Part shown: in pieces, positions 1 through 12,400 of the stretch
Layout of the letters: the number at the start of each line of letters is the position of its first letter
Position numbering within the stretch: position 1 is the first letter of the stretch
NCBI GenBank assembly: GCA_013400155.1
Contig: VXBM01000139.1
Span: forward strand, 684,711-748,710
DNA: 64,000 nt
Direction of reading: 5' to 3'
Origin: Helopsaltes ochotensis
Lineage: Eukaryota; Chordata; Aves; Passeriformes; Locustellidae
Made by a program: the position numbers and the translations under genes
Notes under the pieces: generated by a model
What the model was told of the DNA's origin: nothing
Databases searched by the model: none
The model's input: the letters and a program-made list of their open reading frames with translations, nothing else

Positions 1-389
1 TTCTGTCAAGGGTCTTATTGACTTATTTTTTGCAGAGTGTTAATGTTGGCTGAAAAGTTGAGGGAAGATGTTGTGTGTATTCAGTTACACAAGCAATTTT
101 GTGAAAACAAGCATTTTTCTTGACAAAAAGTTGTAATAAGCAAAATCAAAATGCAAGTTCCTGCATTTTTTTATGTGTGCATATTCTTAACACTTGTAGT
201 GCTGGTAAGTTTCTTACTTTGAATATGTTATTGAAGTTCATTCTTTAAGTATTATTATTTATTATATATGTAGTCCAAGCCTAACAAAAGTCTGCATTAA
301 AGATGATTTGTGTGCAAGAAAACTGAGTACATATAAGGAGATTCTTGAGCAGGTAGTTTACTTTTTTTTCTCTTTTCTACGGTGTGCAG
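1..389 (+). other. VPS13B: VPS13B intron, 3' end only
   Basis: AT-rich intron ending in the acceptor at 389. I see no repeat or other feature in it. Confidence 0.8.
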
Positions 390-499
390 GTGCTGTTCTC
401 TTGTCCAGTGTACAAGGATTAGCAATTAATGTTGATCCAGTCCTGTATACGTGGCTTGTCTACCAACCTCAGAAACGAGTTAATAGACACATTCAGCAG
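390..499 (+). CDS. VPS13B: VPS13B coding exon (first in window, about exon 20)
   Basis: Acceptor is a pyrimidine-rich tract ending in gtgcag at 389; donor is cag|gtatgt at 500. The exon starts with two bases that complete a codon (phase 1 in) and ends in phase 0. It encodes 36 full codons including LSSVQGLAINVDPVLYTW and QPQKRVNRHIQQ, closely matching the corresponding human VPS13B peptide as recalled. The exon number is inferred by counting back from the exon 28/28b pair. Confidence 0.93.
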
Positions 500-3400
500 G
501 TATGTATCTTTGTAGGAAAAGGGATGGGGAGAGGGGAAGCTTTCACTTCTATATGTGTCAGTAGTGCATTTGTCCAAGTATTTGTTGTTTGTTACTGCTT
601 CCTTGTAGTTTGTTGCATGTACTGTTAATCTTATTTTGAATTATTAAAAACTTTAAGTTGGCATATTAAAATTCTAATTTCTCAACTTTTTCATTTTTAA
701 CTAAAATAACAAAGAAAGTGGGTTTGTGATCACCTTCTAGGATCATTCTTTTGCAAATAATTTCAACTACTGAGACCTCATAAGCCTTGAGTCTGAATGG
801 TACATCATATTTTAAAATTTTGGATGGTCTATCAAATAATTGCATAACTGCTTATAAAGTCAGTACTCTTACTAAAGCCCATTTTAGTAGGAAATGAACC
901 ATACAGTTCATAACTTGACAGAAGTGAATGGTGTAGCTGTGAACGCTGTGTATCATGTCAAAATAGGTATTTGTATATGATGTGCTTGAAAAAGATAGAA
1001 GCAGCTAAGGCTGTGAGTCTGTGTGGTGCAATAGTTTCCTTGACATATTCTTAACCCTAATGTTCATGCCACATATTCCTGACCTGAAAAGAACACTGGT
1101 TTAGCCTTATACTAAACTTACTTATAACTGTTGATTGGCAAAATTTCCTAGAACCTACATTTGCTATAATTGATCAAACTGGTGGTTTATGTCACCAGTG
1201 AGAATCTGTCTCACTTAGAAGTGGCCAGATATTAAGTGACAAATGTAAAATTCTTTCAATATTAGTCTCATAAGAATAGAACACTGTGCACATCAGAGAA
1301 GTTTCATTCTGGGCCCTGAAGGGGGAAGAAAAACATGACATGTAAACATTTGTTTCTTGTGTCCAAATTACCTTATAGGTAGTAATTGTCAAACAGTACT
1401 TTGAATCCCATGAAGCTCATTCTGCATCTGAAAAACTTCACTGTGACAGTGAAGCTTTATTACTATTTTAATGAATTTACTCTGTTTTTAAATGTATTGA
1501 GTTATTCTTCATTCCTGCACCATAACTGGAGCAGCACATTTCCTGGTGTATGTCTTTTGTGAAACAAACCATTTATCTCCCTTTTACGTAGCCTTCCAAA
1601 ATGTAATCAATCCTGTTTATCCTGCTTACTTCAAATGTTTTTATAAAAGTCTGTCTTTAACATCAGTGTATTTAATCAGCTGTTAGTCAGTGCTTTCTCT
1701 TTTGATACTGGGTGACTTGATGGGTTAAGTGACTAAATTAGGAAACTTGTTTGTCCCTGGTTTTGATCATCAGTGGCAAAATTTTTAGCCAAATTTTGTT
1801 TATTTTGTAACTTGTGTCATTACCTCATATAGCCTTCAAAATTTTTTCATCATCTATTTGAGATTAAAATTACTGTATTACTATTCTAATGTTATTAGCA
1901 TTTAAAATGTCTTAGCAATTTGAAATTATTTTAAATATGAGTTTATAAACTTAACTGTCAATGTCATACTGTTTTCATCGTTAACATGACTGTGATAATG
2001 GACTGCATGTAATAATGCAAATTAAAGTGTCTGTAGCAGTCATGAAGAAACTTTATTTGAAAACTATACCTGTAATAAATTATGCTTAACCACAGACTTT
2101 TTTCTTTATGTAATGCTGTAATTATCCTAGCGTAAAGATTCTAGTCAAAAATTAGACCTTGTGCCTTATTTTTTGGAAAAATTCAGCTTGTTACCATAGT
2201 CTAACTAGTATAACCAAACAAAAATGTTCTATAAAACCTTCCTAATTTTTGAAAACGCTTTCAAGCAAGACATGGTCAAAATGTTATTGATTGGTAAAGC
2301 TCTTGTCTTCCTCCATTCTAACTGTCAGTCATACATTTGCAAGAGAAAAAAAAAAGAAAATATTTTCTTTAGAAGTTCTTTGTATTATTCAGAGATCTTA
2401 AATATTAAGATATTTTAAGTTGTAATGTTTACCTAATACAATGCTTTTGCTCTGTCATTTTGGTAAGTCAGTTGTGACTTCTGTCTGAAAACACAGAGTT
2501 AGAAAACCTTTCAGTAAATTTGGCCCTGTGTATATATTAAACTCATAATGTTAGCACTTGATAAAATAAGTTAAATGAAAGTATTAATTTATTTCAGTAC
2601 AACTACAGTCATGTAAACTTCTGCTTGCATACAAGATTGCCTGGCTCCCCACAGGGATGGGACACCTATACATATGAACTTCTTCATTTTTGTTTGCCTT
2701 TTAACTATTTTTCTGGGATTTTAGGTTTAGGTTTATAATGCCAGTTTGGTAGTACATGTATTATAGATCTGCTGAAATATTCACCATGTCTGTTGTAACT
2801 GTTTTTAACTGAAAGCATGACAAGTTAGAAATACAGAACATAATGCGCTGCATTTTTCCAAAACTCATAACATTTCAATGTCTCTTTGGCCTCACTGGCA
2901 TTTTATTCAGCTGGATTAGAACAGTGACTGACTGCCGTGCTGGGGTGTGGGGGTACATGCAGCCCAGTGAAGATCACTCCTCTTCATTTATTACTGTCAG
3001 GCTAGTGCTAGAAAAAGCTCTCTTTGCATCTTGCTGCCTTATATCTTCTGCTTTCAGAGGCCCCTTGAAACTGCTGATGGAATGCTTTCATCAGTTGGTG
3101 AAAATGAGGGTGTTCTTGGCTGACATCAGTCCATCACATAAGTTTGGAAACATTACAGCTATTCAGTTCTTAGTCTTTTATCTCAGCAGAACACTTTTCC
3201 AATACCTGAAGTGTCTACCTGAAGTCATAGAATTTCATCTGAATTAGTAAGTTCACTCACCAGGAAAGGAGGTGGTTTGTGCACCCCAGGGGTTAAGCAA
3301 GTCTTTTTATTTAGTAGATAGTTTTAATTAATGCAATTTTATTCATTCATTTAATTTTAACTGGGAACTAGGCCTAATGCCTTGCTTTGTTTGAACTCTC

Positions 3401-6400
3401 TGAAACAATTTAGGTATACTAGTAATTTTAGAAATCAAAACAATGAAGTATAACTCAGTAGTCAGGCAGTGATTGCATTTTTATGTCATTAGAACTTGTT
3501 GCAAGGTAGACAGGGTGGATCCTCCTTGCTGTCACAGCTCATTCTGGTGCAGTTTGGACAGTATTGTAAACAAATGTAAATACTCTTCCCTGAGCTATAT
3601 AGTGACTGCATGACTGTGATCTTAGATGTTCAGTAAACACCATGTCTTGAGCAGAACTGCCATCTGTCCCCACTCCAAAGACTTCGTTGATTTTTCTTCC
3701 TGCTTGTTGGTTGCAAGCTACTGCACATGTGAACATCGGTGTGTGCACATGCAGCATCCACCGTGTGGGATAACTGGGTTTAGTACCATCTCAAAGACAG
3801 CAGCTCATGTCTGGGCTCAAGCTTTTGAACTTGACATTTCACAAGCCAGTGATGTTTAGGTTCCTATCTCAGAATATTCTTTTGCCTTTGGTTTTTTTAT
3901 CAGGGAGGTGACTGTATAGGTATCCATTGAATAAAAGTTACTCATCTGTTCAGTTCAAGTTTTTCTTTAAAACTCATTTCTCATGCTCCCAGATCTGCCT
4001 ACGGTCCCTTCAGCCTCACATTCGTGGGAAAATATAATTCAGAAATAAAATATTTAATTACAAAAAATCCCAAGGAAAATAAATTATTAATTCATCTATG
4101 CAAATTAGTCCTCCTCATAGATATTTTAGCTTTAAAGCTTTAGTTAGTTGGCATGTCTCCAGATAAATCAGGAAATACTTGGCCCATTGTATTTTTGGCA
4201 AGCTGGTTTTTATCTGTTATTTTTCCAAGCCTTTCTCTGATTTTAGATCTTTATCATTTCCAAAGTCATGCTGACCACATAGTATGAAGTAAAAAAAAAA
4301 TTAAAAATTGGTATCTGTTGCTCTATCTGCATGCTTAAATGGCATATGTGTGTGTGTTTTGTGTACACATACTTACCATGGTATGTAATGTGTCAGATTA
4401 TTTGTGCCAATAAAAATTAAATTTAGAAAAGGATTGCTTTTCTGTAGTTTTTCAGCCACTGCTTAAAAACCTAATTGTAATAATTATATTTGAAAAGTAG
4501 TAACCTTTCTTATTTTGAATTCTGTGGATTGTTACTATTTTAGTATTCTGTATACAATTGCCACAAAACATTATTGCATTGATAAAACTGTCAGTATTCT
4601 AGAACAGAATCTGATTTTGACTTTGTGTCAACAAAACAGTCTCATATAAAGGCTGCTGTAGTTCCAGAATTTTGTTACATGTTCTTTATCTTCTATAACA
4701 CTGCCAATTAGTAACCATGAAGCTTAATCCCAAGTAGGTGTATTTAAGCTTTACTACATCCTCTTTTCTAGCTGGCTTTTTGGATTCTTGTGATGAAATT
4801 CTTATGATAACACTAGCCTGCAATGTCTCCTTTCCCATCAGATTCATCTTCTCCTACAGCCGTGGGGCTCTTGTCATCTGCTCTTTCCCAAGCCACAATT
4901 TCCTCATCAGTTTGTGGCTAAACCCCAAATCTTGATGATCCTTTTCCATCTAGTTCAACACTGATCTTTCATCTTCTGGATTCTTTTAACCAGAAATCTT
5001 CTGCCAAAAACCTGACAAGATTGTACTGGGCGTCATCAGCAGCAACATCAGGCTTGATTTCAGTGAGCAAAGATAAAACAGCTGTTTCATTGTCCAGATT
5101 AGCACTCAATATTTGGTCATAATTTTTTCCAGCTTTATCTGACTGTGATAGCCTTGATGTTTTTCACTTTTTCACTAATAGTGTAGCTTATTATATTTTG
5201 CTGATCCATTTCTTCAGTGGTTCAGAAATAGATACAGCTTCTTTGGGCAGTATTTCCATCTTATTGTCTTTTGTAATGTCCTGTATTGTCTGAATTCATT
5301 CTTCAGAGGTTCTTGCTTCACTTTGGCAAGTCAGTGTTCTTGCAATGTTGCATGCAGAATTGCCAAATCATGGCTCAACAGTTGCTGTCATGAGAAAGCT
5401 GCAGATGGCTATGCCTTATGAAAATTCTATCAGATAAATTGCAAGATTTTGAAAGTACGTGATATAAAATGTCTGATGAAATTTTAAAAAACTTCAGATC
5501 CTCTCCCTGTGTGCAAGTGGGAGGTATTTCTGTGGTGTAAAGGTTGTCTTTTCAAAGCTGATGGGGATTTTTGTTGTTGTTATAACTAGAGGATATGCCA
5601 TAGTGGCATGTTACTGTATTCCAGAAAAACTTTTTAGTGCTTTTGGAGGCAATGCAAAAGGGAGGGGGAGAGATGAGAGTTCTGTTTGTCATTAAAATTA
5701 ACATTTTTCTATTAACTTTGCATACCACTATATATATAAATTGATTGTTTTCACTGGAATACGATTAAATAGTTGATTGTCTTATTTTAATTTACTTTTA
5801 TAGTGGAAAATGGTGAAGGCATTTGGAAGCCGTTCGCCTTCATTTAAATGATTTTTCTGTTTGTTTTGGGGTTTTGTATGTGTGCACATATTGCACACTG
5901 CTTGATTCAGTGATCTGTTTTCTATTGGGGAAAATTTACAAGCACATTGCCCGCCTCACACGAATTTGTTTCCCACCGAGACTCCTAATGCAATGTGTGA
6001 GGTTTCTCATTACGCAGTTATATGGATTACATTTTCACTCCAATACGAACAAAATTAAATTACACAAAAATTAAGATGCGTGTAATCCTAATGTCTGATC
6101 TTTAGAAAAAAACCTTTGTCATCTTTAAATGATAACCGTCTGCAAAATCAGTGGTAGAAATATTCTGCTTTTATCAACTGGGATGCATCTGCAGTTTACA
6201 TAGCAGCTGATGTTACAGCAAAATGTCAAGAGCCAACTGTATAGCAACAGTGAGGATCGAATTGTTTTTAATATTTTTGTCTTTTCTTGCTTGCATTAAT
6301 AAAAAAAGCAGATAGACTATTCATTTGTTCCAGAATCCATGTGGATTGATACACATCACTCTTTTCTAATCTTAAAATAAGGATGCAGTCCTTCAAACCT

Positions 6401-9400
6401 TGTTTCAATGCCTACAGTTTTGTATTTTTGTGTATGTCAGCAGTTTCACATTTTGAGACGTTTCTCATTTATCGGTATGCTTGAAAGGCACAACAGTTCA
6501 AAATCAATAGCAGTCAGTTAAATCTTATATTTAAGATTTTAGGAAGAAGCACAACAATGTAGAAATATCAACACATCCTATATTTTGAAGTTTAATGAAG
6601 GTTAATAAGTGTCTTTGGGTCTTCATATCTGGCTAAATTTTTCCAGTTTCCATTAAATATATAGGTAATTATTTTACTTTGGTCATCAGCCAGGTTTATT
6701 TCTATGGTTTTTGGTTGGCTAACAACCATGGTACTCTAGTTTTATTTCACTTTTTTGTTTTCATAGAGCTTTTCCTCAGACTAACAGGACTAAGATAAAG
6801 AATTACAAGTGGAAATCTGAATGTAGCATTTTGTTTCAGTTTGTTTTCAAAATATTTGTGCTTCAATCAGTGTTTCAATTTCTCTTCTATACATTTCCAA
6901 GTATGTAGTTTAAAACATGTTTCTCGTGACAATGCCATAGTTCTATGTTACTTGTGTTTTGAGTTTTAGTGGTTCACAAGGTACTTCTTTTTTCAGCAGT
7001 CTGTAGGAGCTGTTCCGCTTGGTGTGTCAGTAACTCGAAAGAAAGAGGATGAAGCATCGGTTGGAAGTGCACCTTTGGCAAGGCAGCAGTCCAATCAAGC
7101 CTCTGAGTATGCCAGCAGTCCTGTCAAAACAAAAACAATAACAGGTATATCACTTAATCAAAACTATCCATTCTGCATTTACAGCCTCCTTACTAACATG
7201 GCGCTACAACTGAACAGCATCAGCTCTGCAAGCACTATGGCCCAACTTTCAGCTTTAGAGAAATTAAAACTTTTAAAATTAAAAAGAATCAAATGTGTAG
7301 TTTTCACATGTCTGTTTTTATTCTCATTGTTTCTAGTGCTGTCTTTGGGGTCCTGATTGTCTAATGTAGGATATTTTGTAAAATGAGATAAAGGAGATCT
7401 GCTTTCAGTAGAGTATCTGCTATTCACCTTGATGTTTAGTCCATAATTTTGTCAGACTTCACACTGTGATTAATCTCTAATTTCTGTCAGTCTGTTTACA
7501 TTGCTTAAAGTCTGGCATCTGTGGAAGTCAAGATTTGTGCATAAACAGTTAAAATTTACTGTTATCAAAAGCATTCACCCGTAGAAAGCGCATTTGTGGC
7601 ACTTTTGCTTTTGGAGTTCAAGAAACTATTTATTTTAGGAGTATTTTTTGTCCACTTAAGAGTCTAAAGTGAAACTTCATTACCACTAATCAAAATATGG
7701 TTTTCTTGGAATTTCTAGTGTATTTATTCGTATGGTACTCTCTGTAAGTAGTAAAGTAGCTGATCATCCAGCTGAGACTTGTAGTGATCCTTCTGAAATA
7801 CACTGAACAAGTTCTCTTTTCCTTTGCATTGATGTTTATTTCCAGATTATCATGAAGCACTTCGAGATGTTGTCTGGTGAAACTAGGATTACAGTTTTGT
7901 TCATTAATGGTAGTTAAATGCTCTTTTGTGATTAAAAGGGGCTAACCCTGAAAATCTGTTTGCTGAATATTAGTGGGTTGACATGTTATCACTGGTAGTA
8001 AAACAGCAGATTAATTTTGAGGACTTCCATTTAATTAATGAATATTCTTTATTTTTACCATTTATCCATTTACATTCCTTTACTTTTGCCTGTGATGAAA
8101 TGGCTGTACTAGGCATATTCTTCTTTTAACTGTATTTGTCATTTGTTCTGCTTTATCAACATCATAAATGGTATGATTTGTTTCTTCTTGACAGTAATTC
8201 TACCTGTGCCTGCAGAGCACAAAGATGTATTTCACTGGAAAAACTTTCATTAGTTTGAATATTTGATATTCAAATCTGGCTATTTGCATGAATAGATTCT
8301 AGATTAGTTTTTCTTAATTTATTTAACCAGTTTATAAAAAGTAGGCATGTAGTTTGCAGAAATAGTTTTGTACTCGGATTTTGAAAACTGATGTCCCCAG
8401 TCTGGTACATGCGTGACATAGCAGCCCTTTTAGTTCTTCAGTGTTTGTTATTCTTCACTTTGAGTATTATCTTTTCTGATCACACCAGAATATTCTACTA
8501 AAACGAAAAATTACTGATCAAAATCTAGAAATGCCATGGATGCTAGTTTTGCTTTTTTGGGGGGTTTTATGTGTGTGAGAAATAATAAAATGAAACTATG
8601 AAGTATAAAAAATGTCATAAAAGCAAAAGCGAGGTTTTTGTGCATCTCAGCTTCTTCCACCTTTTTAGTTTGAAGTCGATATTAAGATCTGTTTTCAGTT
8701 ACACATTGCTGCAAAAATGAGTTCATTTGGAATTTTTTTTTNTCCACTTAAGAGTCTGAAGTGCAACTTCATTGCCACTAATCAAAATATGGTTTTCTTG
8801 GAATTTCTAGTGTATTTATTCGTATGGTACTCTCTGTAAGTAGTAAAGTAGCTGATCATCCAGCTGAGACTTGTAGTGATCCTTCTGAAATACACTGAAC
8901 AAGTTCTCTTTTCCTTTGCATTGATGTTTATTTCCAGATTATCATGAAGCACTTCGAGATGTTGTCTGGTGAAACTAGGATTACAGTTTTGTTCATTAAT
9001 GGTAGTTAAATGCTCTTTTGTGATTAAAAGGGGCTAACCCTGAAAATCTGTTTGCTGAATATTAGTGGGTTGACATGTTATCACTGGTAGTAAAACAGCA
9101 GATTAATTTTGAGGACTTCCATTTAATTAATGAATATTCTTTATTTTTACCATTTATCCATTTACATTCCTTTACTTTTGCCTGTGATGAAATGGCTGTA
9201 CTAGGCATATTCTTCTTTTAACTGTATTTGTCATTTGTTCTGCTTTATCAACATCATAAATGGTATGATTTGTTTCTTCTTGACAGTAATTCTACCTGTG
9301 CCTGCAGAGCACAAAGATGTATTTCACTGGAAAAACTTTCATTAGTTTGAATATTTGATATTCAAATCTGGCTATTTGCATGAATAGATTCTAGATTAGT

Positions 9401-12400
9401 TTTTCTTAATTTATTTAACCAGTTTATAAAAAGTAGGCATGTAGTTTGCAGAAATAGTTTTGTACTCGGATTTTGAAAACTGATGTCCCCAGTCTGGTAC
9501 ATGCGTGACATAGCAGCCCTTTTAGTTCTTCAGTGTTTGTTATTCTTCACTTTGAGTATTATCTTTTCTGATCACACCAGAATATTCTACTAAAACGAAA
9601 AATTACTGATCAAAATCTAGAAATGCCATGGATGCTAGTTTTGCTTTTTTGGGGGGTTTTGTGTGTGTGAGAAATAATAAAATGAAACTATGAAGTATAA
9701 AAAATGTCATAAAAGCAAAAGCGAGGTTTTTGTGCATCTCAGCTTCTTCCACCTTTTTAGTTTGAAGTCGATATTAAGATCTGTTTTCAGTTACACATTG
9801 CTGCAAAAATGAGTTCATTTGGATTTTTTTTTTTTGTTATCTGCTACTTACTTTACTCATTCAGTTTATCCAATAAGTTTAGTCTAGGTGCTGTGGATTT
9901 TTTGAAATTAAGTAGATATTTGGCTTCTCTGTAAACAATTTTACAGCACAGAATTTGATACTATGAAATGAGAGGTAATGGTGCTAATTCTCTCAAGAGA
10001 TAACATTGACTAAGGATTTTCTTTTTTGAATTAGAAGCAGTCTTCTAAGAAGAGACTATTGAATTTGGTTTCATTAATTTTTAACTGTTAAAATTGTTGA
10101 AAAATACTACTTTTTTTTTCAAGTGAAGTTACAGGTAAGTATCAGAGGGTCTACTGGGTTTATTTTTAAGAGGCAGCATGCCTGACACTGCTGGGTTGAA
10201 GGCCAGCCTGTTGTCATGGTTTAAACCCAGCCAGCAAAGCAACCACTCACTTACTTTCACACTAATAGGATAGTGGAGAGACTTGAAAAGATAAAAGCTG
10301 GAAAACTCATGGGTTGAGATTGAAACAGTTTAATAGGGAAAGAAAAAGTCATGCACACAGGCAAAGCAAAACAAGGAATTAATTCCCTGCTTCCTGTGGG
10401 CAGGAAGGTGTTCAGTCATCTCCAGGAGAGCAGAGCCCCATCAGGTGTAACAGCTACTTTGGAAGGCAAACTCCATCACTCCAAACATCCCCCTCCCACC
10501 TTCCTCCTACTTCCCTCAACTTTACTTACTGTGCATGTCACATGGTCTGGAATATCCCTTTGGTGAGTTTGGGTCACCTGTCCCAGCTCAGGACAGATGT
10601 TGAGTCTCCTCCCAACCTCCCGTGCACTCCCAACTTCCTCACCAGGGTGGCAGTACGAGAAGCAGAAAAAGCTTTGGCTCTGTGTAAGCGCTGCTCAGCA
10701 ATAGCAAACACATCTCTATATGATCAACCCTCTCTCTGTTCAGCACAAATTCAAAACACAGCCCTGTAGTAGCCACTGTGAAGAAAACTAACTCTACCCC
10801 AGCCTAAACCAGCACACTTGTATTTTAAAATGTTTATCTATTTGTAATATCTGGAGATAAAATGATGGATGTAATACAGCTGAAATATTCTAGATTTATG
10901 TGCAAAAAGTGAGAGTAAAAATATAAAATTAATGTCAGAGTGCAAATGCCTTGTATAGTAATAAATTAAAGAGAATGAATGTAATTAGTAATGAATTAGT
11001 TAAAGAGATGCTCTGTGGTTCAGTTGACCACGCAGATCTCCCTTAACTAAAGAGTCGTGTACTGCCACAGTGCCATGCAAGCTTGTTCTGTGTAGTCTCC
11101 TGAAACTTCACGTGATGTTGGAATCTTTTTCTGTAGAGTTTTCTTATGCCAGGTTTGTCAAAATTGGCTTTGTAGTGGAAAATGCAGAGGACAGCAGAAG
11201 CTAACACATATTTTGTGTGACCAAAATAAAAGGTCTCTGATTACCAAGCCACCAGTTACAGAGTTTAGAAAAGGTTGGATGGATACAAATTTAAAAGGTG
11301 AAATCTCATTGTCAGAGAAGTTTCAGTGGATTCTTTCTGTGAAAATGTGTTTCTTTACAGTTGTATAATGTTTTGGAACATGATGAATGAGTGACTGTAG
11401 TTTATTAAACTAAAAATAGAGTGCCTGTAATTCATCTTTCTAATTTTTCTGGGTTGCTCGCTTCCACCATCTTTCACCTTATTTCCTATTTTTTAATTTC
11501 ACCTACTTTCTGTCTGAGTTTTCTTTCATAATTTCTGTCACCTTTTTAGAGCAGGAATACCACACTGATTATAGACCTAGGATGTCTAATGTTGCCAATT
11601 CCACAAAAGCGTTCTAGGTTAAGAGGCAGTGAGCCTTGTATACCTCATATTCATTTATCATCAAGGCTATAGCTACACATATTCTAAGTTGTCAGAAAAC
11701 TGAGATCTTACATTGATAATACATACATATGCATGGTCTTTGCACATTGAAAGATATTTTATCTTAAAATCATGCTGTACAGGTGGTTATTTTGAATTAA
11801 TTCAAGTCTAGCATGATCTCAGCAGTCACTCCCTTGAGAACTGCTAGGAACCAACCCTATGTACTAAATCAATGTAGTTTGTAATCACAGCTGTAAAATT
11901 ATTTCAAACATTGATCTTTATTTCAGTTTAGTAGTTAATGGCTGCTGCCACCTTGCCAAAAGTGAAGCATGGGAAAAGAGCAAAACTACTATCTATATGG
12001 CATTTGTCTCTGAAAATCCAGGGTTTCTGTTCAGAAGTCTCAAATTGTAGTTATTTATAAATCTCCTTAGCCACAGAGGCTTCACAACCAGAATAAAATA
12101 ATAGAATATATGGTTTAAATCTGACATGATGTGGCTGCGAACAAGTAAGGGAATAAAGAATATTGAAAAAAATGGTTATGTCTGTTTTTCTGTCCACCTG
12201 CTTCTCCTGTTCTCAGCAATTCAGGAGTTCCTGAATGTTTGTTCAGTGATTCATAGGCCTCATAGCTGTGCATAGACATAGAGCTCTCATGTCTGGCTAG
12301 AGGCAAAACGATTGCTGTATTTGTGTGTAATTCTGTAATATATGTAACATACTTATGCAGGAAGATAGTGTGGACTGCAGTAGATGAATAGGGCAATCTT

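Larger units (their letters stand above)
500..6996 (+). other. VPS13B: VPS13B intron (6.5 kb)
   Basis: AT-rich intron with GT-AG ends. It holds a possible antisense retropseudogene (4745-5395) and a stretch that retains CpGs (5815-6085), both listed separately. The ORFs at 2843-3247 and 3626-3859 lack splice context, family similarity or coding features, and I read them as chance. Confidence 0.8.

Noticed and set aside
2843..3247. 134-codon plus-strand ORF
   Set aside because: Not in frame with VPS13B exons, no flanking splice sites of note and no recognised similarity.
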